Below are positions 32,948 through 44,111 of a stretch of DNA of 64,000 bases, piece after piece. The stretch lies in assembly GCA_951812925.1 (NCBI GenBank), contig OX638370.1:40551948-40615947 (forward strand), written 5' to 3'. The notes below the pieces were generated by a model. That model did no database searches and was not told the DNA's origin. It saw only the letters and a list, made by a program, of their open reading frames with translations. Positions within the stretch are counted from its first letter, which is position 1; the number at the start of each line of letters is the position of its first letter. The translations under genes were made by a program, and so were the position numbers. The stretch is from Calliopum simillimum (Eukaryota > Arthropoda > Insecta > Diptera > Lauxaniidae).

Positions 32948-34526
32948 AGACCGATCCCTCGGTCAACAATCTGATCTTATTATTTTAGTCGATATTTTTA
33001 TTCATAGCTATTTTTTGTTACGAAACTCGTACCTTTTCGCCTCTAATGGTCATGCTTTCAAATTGATATATTAACCGATGAGAATAATAATAAGAAAAAA
33101 CTCGCAAGGTATCGAATGATATAGAAAATAACAAAAACTTAACATTTTTTTTGGGGCATTCTACCCAAAATAAATAAATGGGATATGCCACGCACCCAAA
33201 ATTTTTCGTTTTATTTATGGAAAAGTATTGGAAAAATCCGAAAGGATATTTTGATATTACCTTTTTTTGTAGCTACGTTGTAAGACTGAACATAGCGTTT
33301 TCTTCAACTTCAAGCAAGGATATTTGAAAATACTGAAGTTATAATGACAGTTCTGCTGATGAAGACAGACTCAGCGTCGAAAAGTACATAAGACATAAAG
33401 AGTTCACATCTTTTTTTTGCGCCTGAGTTATTAACTAAAATTTTTTATTTTGGTAAAAAGAAGGCGTGGCAATTATTGAACAACGCCCACTTTTCGTAAT
33501 GTGTTTTACTTGTATGGGAGGTTCCACGCGCAACAGCGATATTTTGCCAACTTTTAGATCGTAGGTCCCTAATAGCAAGTAGACTCCCTACAGTTAAATT
33601 TAGAACGATTTCTTTAGTAGTTTTCTTTTTAAAGCGTTTTTTCTATTTTTGTGGGCGGTGTCACGCCCTTCACGAGTTTTTTTTAATGTAACGGCATATC
33701 ACATAATAATCCTTGTTTTCAGGGGTACATTCTCTTAAATTTTCATTAAAATTGTTGGAGTCGTTTTCGAGTAATATTGAAACAAAATTTTCAAGGGTTT
33801 AAAAGTGGGCGTGGCACTTATTTGATCCCGCCTTCTTTTTGTTTATTACAAGGCATTATTAAACAGTACCTGCAAACCAAATTTCATTCAAATACCTTGT
33901 AACATTTGCGAGAAATAGCATTTAACGTATTTTGCTTGTATGGGAGGTTCTACGCACAACGGCGATATTTTAATCCGATTCAGATCAGAGATGCCCTATA
34001 GCAAGGAGGCTTCCCACAATTAATTTTAGAATGATTGCTTTATTAGTTTTCTTTTTATACCGTATTATATTTTTGTGGGCGGTGCCACGCCCTTCAACGA
34101 GTTTTCCCAATATAACGGCATACAGCATATTACTCCTTGTTTGCAGAGGTAAAATTTCCTAACTTTTCATCAAAATTGTTGGAGTCGTTTTCGAGTAATA
34201 TTGAATCAAAATTTTCAAGGGTTAAAAAGTGGGCGTGGCACTTATTTGATCCATCCGACTTTTTGTTTGTTTCAAATTTCGTTCTAATACCTTGGATGGT
34301 TTGCGAGTTATGACCAAATCAAATTTAAAATTTAGGGCGGTGCCACGCCCCCTGGTGAGCATTTGCGAAGTTCAAACCTTGCTCATTCTTCCTTGTGTGT
34401 TAATATCTAACATTATCCGAAGTTTCATTAAAATCGCTGTGGCCGTTTTCGAGAAAAAGTTTTGCCCGTTCCAAACATACATACATAAGTACATACAATT
34501 TTATCTCGTATAAGAAGAGAAGATAT
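32948..34526. mobile_element. Inserted repeat with GTGGGCGTGGCA words and a ~425-bp tandem duplication
   Basis: It interrupts the loop of the foldback copy. Two tandem units of about 425 bp (about 33500-33920 and 33920-34345) share TATGGGAGGTTC, TTTTTGTGGGCGGTG, ACGCCCTTCA, GTTGGAGTCGTTTTCGAG and AAGTGGGCGTGGCACTTATT. The right part ends in an ACATACATACATAAGTACAT tail. No coding frame. The class (LINE tail, Helitron or other) is not decided. Confidence 0.6.
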
Positions 34527-34700
34527 AAAAGATTAACATGAAATCAAGCAAGAAACAATTTTCTAGAACATCTTAACCCATTATGTCCCGTTTTTATGGA
34601 TATTTCTGACCCCTTTATCCAAGAACTTGGTTATGGTGGGTTAAAATATTCCACTAAAAAATTTTATGAAAAATTTCACTAAGGTCAAGTCGAATCATGG
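34527..34700. mobile_element. Foldback family copy 1, right arm
   Basis: Contains ATCAAGCAAGAAACAATTTT, CATTATGTCCCGTTTTTAT and TTTCTGACCCCTTT, inverted relative to 32860-32945. It matches the right arm of copy 2 (59340-59470) and is truncated compared with it. Confidence 0.7.
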
Positions 34701-34799
34701 TCGATAACGCAAAGAAACACTCAGCAACTAATAAAGATTCTGTAAACATTCTTTTTTGTTTCAAGGATATATAGCAAGGACCAGAGAATAAAATGTTTT

Positions 34800-35503
34800 T
34801 TTTTTTTTTCGGACCGAAATTTTTTATTTATTATTGAAAATCCCCATTTCAAATAGTTATATAAAACTTAAGCAACTACTCTCCCCTTTCTGAGAAAATA
34901 ATAAAAAATATTTGGGCACTCTCCACATGTCCAGAAACTATATCCCAGAAAAAAGTTGGGGTAATCGATATTAGTTCAGAAGTTATTAACAGTATAGTGA
35001 TGTCGTGCAAGTCTTTTTGCAGAATTAGAGAAAAACAAGGCACCTAACGAAAAAAGTGTTTTTTTTTTGGCATAAAATGCTTAGAATCATCCAAGGAATA
35101 CATGTGAGTTTTTGTTTTGGAGTTTTTTGGAACATAAATAGGTATTACTTTTTTTCGGACCATATGAAAAATTATAAAATGCCTCAGAAAATTCTGAAAA
35201 AATTCACACGTATTCCTTGAATGATTCTAGGAATTTTGTTCCATTTACACTTTTTTCGTTAGATGCCTTGTTTATCTCTTATGCTGAAAAAAGACTTGCA
35301 TGACATCAGTATATTGTTGATAACTTTTGAACTAATAATGATCACACCAATTTTTTTTTTCTGGGATATAGTTTGATGACATGTGGAAAATGCCCACATA
35401 TTTTCAATAATTTTCTCAGAGGAGGATCAGTTGCATAATTTCTATGTACCTATTTAAAATAGGGATTTTCAATAATAAATGAAAAATTTTGGTCCGAAAA
35501 AAA
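34800..35503. mobile_element. 700-bp foldback element, TTTTTTCGGACC ends
   Basis: Left end TTTTTTTTCGGACCGAAATT and right end AATTTTGGTCCGAAAAAAAA. The arms pair inward through AAATCCC, GAGAAAAT, ATGTCAT and GAATCATCCAAGGAATAC / GTATTCCTTGAATGATTC to a loop near 35112-35195. No frame. Partial relatives of the inner arm (ACACTTTTTTNNTANGATGCCT) occur near 35669 and 46148. Confidence 0.75.
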
Positions 35504-36259
35504 ACCTAGACTCGTTCAAGAAATACGTATGAATTTTTTACAATATGACATTTTAAACTTTGTTATTTATAAATTTTTTAAATTTTTTAAAAATTCTCAA
35601 ATGTCTCAATTAATTCTGAAAAAAATTCAGAGGTATTTCTTGAAGGATTCTAAGCATTTTATGCCCTATACACTTTTTTGATACGATGCCTCGCTTTTGA
35701 GTAAAAAAAAAAAATCGTTTTGCTGACCGCGGACGTTCAAAAGATGAAAATTTGCATTTGACGACTGAATACCATCTTGAGTGTTTAGAAAATTCACTCT
35801 ACCAAAAAACTTAAAATCAAAAATTGTACCTGCGGGGTTATAAAAATCGTTGATTCGTGTATCTGAAAAATTCAAAAATTTTCACCTAAATCTCATATTT
35901 AGATTAACGTAATAACATTTATTTTCTCTTGGGTTCCTTTTTTTAAAATAGAACAAAAAAAAAAAAAAAAAAAAAAAACAAAAAATTTAATTTCAAGCAC
36001 TTCAAAAGATTCCGCCGTCGACACAGCAAATGAGTTCGTTTCTCTAGGAATTTTAATTTCCGGCTTGTAAACTGCTGAAGACAGTAAATAATATGATAAG
36101 ATAATACTTAATATCAATATGCTTTCGTCGAGTATTTATGAAGGAAATCATAACGAAATGCATATAAGTAGTCATAGGCCTATTTAATTTAATCCCTTTT
36201 TCAAATTACAATTGTTTTAGAAAAAATGACGTAAATAAAAATGTCAAAATAATGGAAAA
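35504..36259. other. AT-rich spacer with partial foldback copy and A-run
   Basis: 35590-35700 resembles the inner arm of the previous element. A long A-run lies at 35948-35980. Confidence 0.5.
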
Positions 36260-36660
36260 CTACTAAGGGTGTTATCTTTGGCCTGGCCAAATACCGACGA
36301 CCATTTTGGTTAAATTATCTAAATACTTTTTCAGTATAGCATTTTGAAGATTTTGCTTTTAGGGAATGTGCTATGACCTCTCGTCTGAGGTCGCTTGGTT
36401 TTTCTCAGAGCTTGCCTTTACTGGTCTTAGTGCCTGACTAAAATTTAAATGGATTATCTTAAAAAATGTTTTCGGTATAGAAGTTTGAAGCTTTTTCTTA
36501 TCGAATTTCGCCCAGTTATTGCTCAGAGCTTGCTCTTACCATCCTTAATTTTTATTATTATGGTTGCATTGTCGTAAAAAATACTCCTAAAGTTGCATTT
36601 TGAATATAACTTTTGTTTAGGCGGTAGGAGAGCTCGTCAACCTATTTTGCTCGTTTTAAA
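36260..36660 (-). mobile_element. Helitron-like copy A
   Basis: Read on the minus strand, the 3' end shows hairpin TTTGGC/GCCAAA (36277-36291) 13 nt before CTAG-like GTAG (degenerate). Internal ~140-bp units (CAGAGCTTGC, CAGTATAGCATTTTGAAG) and the distal word GGCGGTAGG match copies C and D. No Rep/helicase frame. Confidence 0.6.
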
Positions 36661-36779
36661 TAAGTCAAACTAACAATGATGATCAAAAGAGTGTACCAAA
36701 TTCCATTGAATTACCTTGCTTTCAAAAAATATTAAAATGATTTCAATGGGCAGACAGGCACGACTATATCAGCTCAGGA

Positions 36780-37165
36780 GTATTGATGAGCAAACCAAAA
36801 CCAAGACTAAGACAATAGAAGCCTTGGTCTTGTTTTTGCATATTGAGTCTTGGTTTTGGTCATCGTTTTGATATTGAGTCTTGGTCTTGGTCATTAAGAT
36901 TGTTGTTTACAAAGCAGTTGGGCTTTCAAGATGCTAAATTTCAAATTGATATATGATTTTATGCTTGAAAGGGTCGTGACTCAACTATTAACTATAAATT
37001 CGGAAGACTAAAAAGAAGTCTTAGTCTTGATGATCATCGTGAACAAGACCAAGACCAAGACTATATCAGTCTGGGTCTAGCAAATATATCAGACTATTGG
37101 TCTTGGTCTTGCAAAATAACCACGACCAAGGCCAAGAATCATGACCAAGACTTAATATGCTCCTT
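36780..37165. repeat. CTTGGTCTTGGTC-rich repeat, copy 2
   Basis: Multiple direct and inverted CAAGACCAAGAC words and CAGGAG near both edges. The right half is collinear with 17530-17690. Confidence 0.6.
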
Positions 37166-37177
37166 ACTACTCAGGAG

Positions 37178-38399
37178 GTGACGCCCACCGCACATAGAAA
37201 AAGATCATTTGAACTGAGCTAAAACTTGCCAATCCCAAACAAAAGGGCGCGGTACCTCCCACGCAAACAAATTTTTCAAAATGCCTCAGTTCATACGTTA
37301 TTTGAGATAACACAACCAAATTTTGAACTCGTATTGGAAAAAATTAGAGCAAGCTTGGATCAGAAACAAGGTGAATTCGGACAAGAGGGAGTGGCATCTC
37401 TCTTACAAGTAAAGTTTTAAAAATTGTACGGTGTTTTGGCTACGTCAAATATAGCACCCATACAAGTTTCTTTGAAAAATCGGTGTACGAATAATTCACA
37501 TAAAATCGATAGAAAACTTTAAAAACATTAAATACCTTACACTGCAGTGTTTTTAAAATTTTGCTTACATGGTGCCATGCTCTCTGGTTCGAGTTCACCC
37601 AGTTTTTGATCAGAGCTTGCATTTTAGTTTTTAGTGTTTGAATCAAATTTGGTTGGATTATTTTAAAAAACGTTTTCAGTATAGCGTTTTGAAGCTTTTG
37701 CTTATATGGGAGGTGCCATGCCCTCAGTCTAAGTTCAGGGCGTGCATTTATAGTCCTTAGTATTTGAGTGAAATTTAGTTGGATCATTTAAAAAACTCTT
37801 TCAGTACAGCATTTTGAAACTTTTGTTTCTATGGGAGGTACAATGCCCTCTTGTCCGATTTCACCCAGTTTTTGCTCAGATCCTGCATTTGTAGTTCTTA
37901 GTGTCTGAGTGAAATTTGCTGGCATCACCCATATAAGCAAAAGTTTCAACATGCTACACTGAAAGAGTTTTTTGAAATAATCAAACTAAATTTATCTCAG
38001 ACACTAAAAACAGTAAGTACAAGCTCTGAGCGAAAAAAAAACAGAACTCGGACAGGAAAGCGTGGCACTTCCCACATAAGCAGAAGGTTCAAAATGCTAT
38101 ACTTTAAGTGTTTTTTTGAGATAATCGAAACAAATTTCAATCAGACATTAAGAACATTAAATGCGAGCTCTGAGCAAAAACTACATGAAATTGGACAAGA
38201 AGGCGTGGCATGTACCATACAAGCAAAATTTATATAATTCTACAGTGCGAGCGTTATTTGAGGTAATGAAACTACATAAGTTTCGCACAAATGGAATATT
38301 TAGTGCAAAAGCTGAACAAAAAGAAGACAGAGCAAAATTTCAAAAATACTGCAGTGTTTAGTTTTGGGGCAGGCCAACGGTAGCAAGCACCCTTACTAG
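37178..38399 (+). mobile_element. Helitron-like copy B with internal inversion
   Basis: The 3' end is on the plus strand: TTGG..CCAA hairpin remnant (38364-38378), then CCCTTA and CTAG at 38396-38399 followed by T. The left edge begins with ACGCCCACCGC, the complement of the GGCGGTAGGCGT word of the other copies. Internal ~140-bp units (GTGGCA..CC, AAGCTCTGAGC) point one way at 37230-37430 and 37925-38390 but the opposite way at 37440-37920. Confidence 0.65.
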
Positions 38400-40180
38400 T
38401 TTTTTTTTTTGAAGGCGGAGGTAACTTAGTGCTTAGTGTGGAATATTTTTATAATTCAAATTTTTATGATAATATTTTCATTATACCATAATATTGAATC
38501 ATATTTTCATTTAATTTCAATTTCCATTAATTCGTTTTTAAAATTATAAAGTGACAACAACAACGACATGACTTCTGGCATTATGTTTAACAATCGATTA
38601 AAGAAAATTTACAGCATTCATAAATAAATTGACTTCTGCAACATCACTCGAATTCTTTGTACGTACATACGTACTCACTTTACTACTCGTACGAGTGCTT
38701 CGCCTCTTGGTCTTCAGCACAATGCACAGGAAATAAAAATGTCGAATTATATTGAAATTTATTATAAAATCAAAAAGTAAGAAAGAAAAAATTTCTCAAG
38801 AAAGAAAATTATTGAAAAAACTCAAACAGTTTTGCATATGTGCAGAAAATCCCGGTAGGAATTGTGCAAGAAAATGTGATTAATCATTTTTCGAAAAGTC
38901 ATAAATATAAATATTTTCCTTTTTTTTGTTTTTTTTTTTTTTTTGTTCTAAGTTTTCTCTAAAACATAGCTAAAATTTGAAGTGGCCACCAAAGCAACAT
39001 TTAATTTATGGTAGATCATCTTAATGCAAAGAATAAAATAACGACTCACTTAGTCAAAACAGCATCGAACCTAAATTATCAACAATCTTATCGAAAAACT
39101 TTGCATTGTAACATGTACTCATATCCAATCTTAAATGTTACTTATACGTCATGGTGTCAAGTACAAGCTATTAAAACCAGTCACATTTGTATCTATTTCC
39201 GACCGCATATATCGGATACTGATTTGTTATTTCAAGTGTATGCCTTTGTTGTTTGTATGTGTTTGTTCAGCAGAAACCGCAATGAAATATCATTTTATGT
39301 ATGCGTACTCGTATATGTAGGTACGCGAATGACTGAAATTGTGATTGTAAAAGGAAACCATGTAGGTGGCTTTAAATGTGAGAAATTGGATAATGTAAAA
39401 ACCACATACACTCAAATATACATGTATAGCATTTACTCATACATAAAAATGTGCAAGAATATTTATGTGTAAGGGGAAAAAAAAAATTAAAGCTATTGTA
39501 GCCAAACCGGCAAAGTATGCAAATAAAATATGAAATTCAATTGAATTCAAAATTAAAAGCACAGATTTTCAGTGAAAGGGTAAAAAAATAATATATGCAT
39601 TTATAGGTAAAAGATTTGTGTTGAGATTTAATACCTAAAAGATGCAACCAAAGTCTACATGATATTTAAATAAATGAAAAACAAATAACTAATGAAATTC
39701 ACCAAGTGTACCAGTTGAAAAAATTTTATGTGACACGGAAGGATTTTCTCTTAGTATTGTTTGTTGCTAAAACACGAGGTCTTGAATTTTGCGATTTTTT
39801 TATTTAGTTGTAAGCTAGACTTGACAGACATGGGGTTAACGCGTACCCGCTTATTTAACCCATTTTCGGCCGCTTTTTGGTTAGTCGAAATAGTAAATTT
39901 GTCCATTTTTAATAATTTTTTAAACAATGAAAGTAAATTATATCAAGAATACTCTAATCATTTGTATGTCCAAAAATTTTATTTATCACTTCTCCACCCC
40001 ATACCAGTAGTTTGAGGGGGTTGGTTGAAAAATAGCTTGTCGATAGACCTTAAAAATGTATGTTGGATATATAAAAAGTTTATCTAACCATTTTAAGACT
40101 AAAATTAAATTTAATTTGCTTAAAATATACATATCGGCCTTTCTGCCAAAGTGAACCTGAGCCAAAAAATTAAACCATAA
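38400..40180. other. AT-rich stretch without recognised features
   Basis: Includes a 154-codon frame at 39008-39472 with no motif, low-complexity CGTACG words near 38660-38695, and T-runs at 38921-38944. Nothing is supported as a gene. Confidence 0.45.
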
Positions 40181-40430
40181 TATCTCTGAAATAACAATAT
40201 TTAGCGTAGATGGATGAGATTTGGTACATATGTAAAAAAAATCAAGACAAATAATGTATACTGGAAAAAAAGGCGGTATAAGGTTTTCTAAGAGATGGCG
40301 TAACTATCAATAGATCGCATCAGGCACAACTGTGACTATTTTCATTTCAAAGCACATTATCTAAGCTTCATTATTCAATATGTGTCATTCCACTGAAGTG
40401 TAAACAACATATATTTTTTTCTCTGTGAAC

Positions 40431-41105
40431 ATGTCGACTTTCTTTACAACAAAACGCAATTTGCGGGAAGGTTTACTTTTGTGCTTCCATTTGAAGAAAA
40501 AAGCGGTTGAAGCACAACGATGAAGCATTGGCGATGAAAAGTGGATCCATTACGATAATCCTAAGCGAAAAAAATCGTGGGGACCACCCGGCCATGCATC
40601 AACATCGACGGCCAAGCCGAATATTCATGGCGCCAAGCTTATGCTGTGTATTTGGTGGGATCAGAAGGGTGTCGTGTACTATGAGCTGCTAAAACCTAAT
40701 GAAACCATAACTGGAGAACGCTACTAACAACAATTGATGCAATTGAGCCGAGCATTAAAGGTTAAACGGCCGGAATATGCCAAAAGACACGAGAAAGTGG
40801 TTTTTCAACATGACAACGCACGGCCACATGTTGCAAGAACCGTCAAGGAAACGTTGGAGACGCTGAATTGGGATGTGCTACCCCACCCGCCTTATAGCCC
40901 AGACATAGCCCCTTCCGACTACTACCTATTCAGATCGATGACGCATGGCTTGGCTGAGCAGCGCTTCACTTCTTACGAGGATACCAAAAAATGGATCGAT
41001 TCGTGGATTGCCTCAAAAGACGAGTCGTTCTTCCGGCGCGGAATCCATATGCTGCCAGAAAGATGGGAAAATGTTGTAGTTAACGATGGACAATACTTTG
41101 AATAA
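40431..41105 (+). pseudogene. Mariner (DD34D) transposase, internally deleted
   Basis: Starts MSTFFTTKRNLREGLLLCFH, the N-terminal helix region. After AVEAQR a TGA stop (40521-40523) is followed in the same frame by [18 protein letters not shown], with the first catalytic Asp. About 120 residues of the DNA-binding domain are therefore missing, but the frame is kept. Then come [17 protein letters not shown], a second stop (TAA after GERY), QHDNARPH (second Asp) and HPPYSPDIAPSDYYLF (third Asp, 34 residues on). It ends at NDGQYFE. With two stops and no N-terminal domain it is dead. I could not identify its inverted repeats. Confidence 0.9.
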
Positions 41106-41875
41106 TATACATTGTACCGTGTTTCTAAATAAATGCTCAAAAACCGAAAAAAAAAACCTTTAAAATTAATTCCAACACCCAATATTTAAGAACCAAGACT
41201 TTGCCTGCTATTAAAGTTGGCACTAAATATAGTGCTATGTGAGAGCTATAATGTAAAGTAAAAACTAAAGTAAAAATATGTTTTACTTCAAATTTTTTTG
41301 CACTTTAAATGTGTGCCACGGTCACGTTGGTCACCTGGAAAATGCCCATATAGCTTTGGCGAAACTTACAAAAAATAAACCAAATGAAAACCCTTAAAGT
41401 TCTTGTACAGATTTTAAAAACTTTCTTTGGATTTAGACAGAAAAAAAGTATGATAAGGAAAATTTTGGAAAATAGCCAAGTGGTACCCATAAAAGTTTAT
41501 GTTGGATTTTTAAAAAGTTTATCTTACCTTTTTATGACTAAAAATTATTATTTTTTTTTTAAATATATGATTTGAGTGAAACCAGGTGGCTGAAAGTTTT
41601 TGTACAATTTTCAAAAAGTTTATCTGAGCGTTTCTACAGCCAAAAACTTGAATTTAGTCAGAAAAAGTTTAATTTAAAGAAAATTTTGGAATAGAGCCAG
41701 GTGGCAACCCCAAAAGATTATCTAGTTGTGAGTATATGGCTTAGGCAAAACTTACAAAAAAACCAGATGATAACACAGAAAGTTTTTGTACAAATTTTAA
41801 AAAGTTTATTTGAATGTTTTCAAATATTTGAATTTAGCTAGAGAAATTATTATTTTAGAAAAAATTAGGAAAATA
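41106..41875. other. AT-rich spacer
   Basis: Words such as CCAGGTGGC..AAAAGTTT recur near 41467, 41583 and 41697, hinting at a degenerate ~115-bp repeat. No gene is seen. Confidence 0.35.
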
Positions 41876-41877
41876 TA

Positions 41878-42423
41878 GAGTAGAACGGGGTAATGTCGTG
41901 CAGGCGGTAATGTCGTGCACTGGCTGTTTTAGCCCAAAGAATTGAATGATTTACCAACTGTTTGTAAGGTAGGGACCTGCTGACCTACTGAGCTTATGCA
42001 TATAATACTAGCAATTTTCACCAGTTCATCTCTACAGAGTAACCTTTTTTTCAAAACGCATGCTTTCGGGACGATAAAAGTGTTTTTTCATAGGGTCAGA
42101 AAAATAATTTTCCTTGCGGGAAAATATACCAGGTAAGTGTTTTCTGAAACGAAATATCCTGCCAAAGAAAAGAAGTATTTGGTTTTCGAAAATAATTTTG
42201 GGCTTCACCGAGTTATCGAAGTTGACCTTTAAAGCGACCATTGGGGTAATGTCGTGCACATTCACTTACACAAACACAATTTCTCGCTACACAAATGTTG
42301 TTACACATGGATGTAACCAATGAAATTATCTTTCGATCGGATGCTTACTCGTTGCATTCGCTTGAGATGTACGGCTTTACGAGCATGTCAAAGTTGAGTG
42401 CACGACTTTGCCCCGTTCTACTC
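41878..42423. mobile_element. TA-flanked TIR element with GGTAATGTCGTGCA motifs
   Basis: Ends GAGTAGAACGGGG / CCCCGTTCTACTC with TA on each side (41876-41877 and 42424-42425). GGTAATGTCGTGCA occurs at 41889 and 41906 (tandem) and at 42245, with inverted TGCACGACTTTGCC at 42399. 546 bp, no transposase. Fits a pogo/Tc1-like MITE. Confidence 0.85.
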
Positions 42424-42725
42424 TAATTATTTTAAACTAAAATTTAAATTTTTTGGAAGCTACTAATGATTAATTCATAATCGGCATCTGCACATAGAAA
42501 CGTTTCCGTAAATATATGGATAAATTTCCTAAGACCGTTCCTCATACCCGTTTCCATAGTTGAGGACGGGTCTCATGTGGAAATAAGATCTAAATTGAGA
42601 AATGGCACTCAGTTAAAAACGAAGCTCATACCAGTTGCCATGAGAAACATTTCTCGAAAACATTTCCATCTTTATTGTAACCTGTTTTTCCAAAAGTAAA
42701 TTCCATATATCAAATGTTCTAAGCA

Positions 42726-42901
42726 CGCCTGTCTTTTCGTGTTCAAAATAAAAAGTTCTTGTACCCAAAATGTTTTTTCGGGAAAAAGGTAAGAATGACT
42801 CTAGGATGAAATATATATAGCCCTTTTTCAAAAGTGAAATGCACATTTTCAATCTATGACCCAAAAACTCATATTTTAGCCATGGGCTCTGTCCCAAAAC
42901 C
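42726..42901. mobile_element. Outer foldback arm (left) of a nested locus
   Basis: Its reverse complement matches 45568-45742: GGTTTTGG..ACAGAG, TTGCATTTCACTTTTGAAAA, GGGCTATA, ATTTCATCC.AGAGTCAT. The two arms flank all of the Helitron-like copy C. Confidence 0.75.
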
Positions 42902-43049
42902 AAACTAGTAAGGGTTTTACCTTTGGCTTGGCCAAACATTAAATACCCTACACTGCAGTAATTTGAAAATTTTGCTTATAAGAGAGTTGCCACGTCCTCT
43001 TGTTCGAGTTCACCCAGTGTTTGCTCAGAGCTTGCATATATAGTTCTTA

Positions 43050-43549
43050 AGGGCCGTCCACACGCACAGTTTTACCTCAAGACTTACCTGTACAAACCAG
43101 TTTGCGCAGGTAAGTCTGTACGTGTAGACGGCAAAAGTCAAGTTTGCACAGTTCAAAAGTGCGGCCTGTGCTTTCTTTGACTTTCCAAAGATTTTTTATA
43201 CAACCTAAGCTTGCGCAGGCAAGTTGGAACGTGTGGACGGCGTACAGGCCGTGCCTCCAATCTGTCGCTTAAATTGCAGTCTTCAAATGCATGTATATTG
43301 CATGTGATAGCTCTGTCATGAAAATTATGTGTTTTTTCATTGATTTATTTTGGAAAATATACAAAAGAAAAAACAATTCAAATGAAAATAAAATGTTTGC
43401 TAGACGTCATATCTCAATGAAAATTAAGTATACTGAAAACTGCACAGACTTGCCTGTGTCGTGTGGACGCGATACAAAAAGTATGCACAAACTCTATAGT
43501 TTGCACGAACAAGGTTTGCGCAGGTAAGACTGTACGTGTGGACGGCCCT
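43050..43549. mobile_element. PIF/Harbinger-type MITE, TTA target
   Basis: Ends AGGGCCGTCCACACG / CGTGTGGACGGCCCT, flanked by TTA at 43047-43049 and 43550-43552. Removing it restores TTCTTAGTGTCTGAGT, the word seen at the same point in other units of the Helitron-like repeat. Internal GCGCAGGTAAGNCTGTACGTG words repeat in direct and inverted forms. 500 bp, no coding frame. Confidence 0.85.
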
Positions 43550-44111
43550 TTAGTGTCTGAGTAAAATGTAGTTGGATTGTCTCAAAAAACATTTTCAGTC
43601 TATCATTTTGAAGCTTCTGCTTATATGGGAGGTGCCAAGCATTGTCGTCCAGTTTTTGCCCAAAGCTTGCATTTATAGTTCATAGTATTTGAGTGAAATT
43701 TAGTTGGATTATCTCCAAACACTCTTCCAGTATAGCCTTTAGAAACTCTTGCATATATAAGAGGTGCCACGCCCTCTTGTCTGAGTTTTCCCAGTTTTTG
43801 CTCAGAGCTTGTATTTATAGCTCTTAGTAGTTGTGTGAAATTTAGAAAGATTATCTCAAAAAACGTTTTCAATGTAGTAGTTTTAAACTTTTGCTTATAT
43901 GAGAGGTGCTGCGCCCTCTTATCCGAGTTTACCCATGATTTAGTCCAGAGCTTGCATTTATAGTTCTGAGTGTTTGAGTAAAATTTAGTTGGACTATCTC
44001 AGAAAATGTTTTCAGTATGGCATTTTGAAACTTTTGCTTATATGGGCGGTGTCAGGCTCTCTTGACTAAATTCGTCCAGTTTTTTCTCAGAGCTTGCGCT
44101 TAGAATCAGTA

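Noticed and set aside
39008..39472. 154-codon plus-strand frame
   Set aside because: Irregular composition, no motif, AT-driven codons; looks like chance in low-stop sequence.
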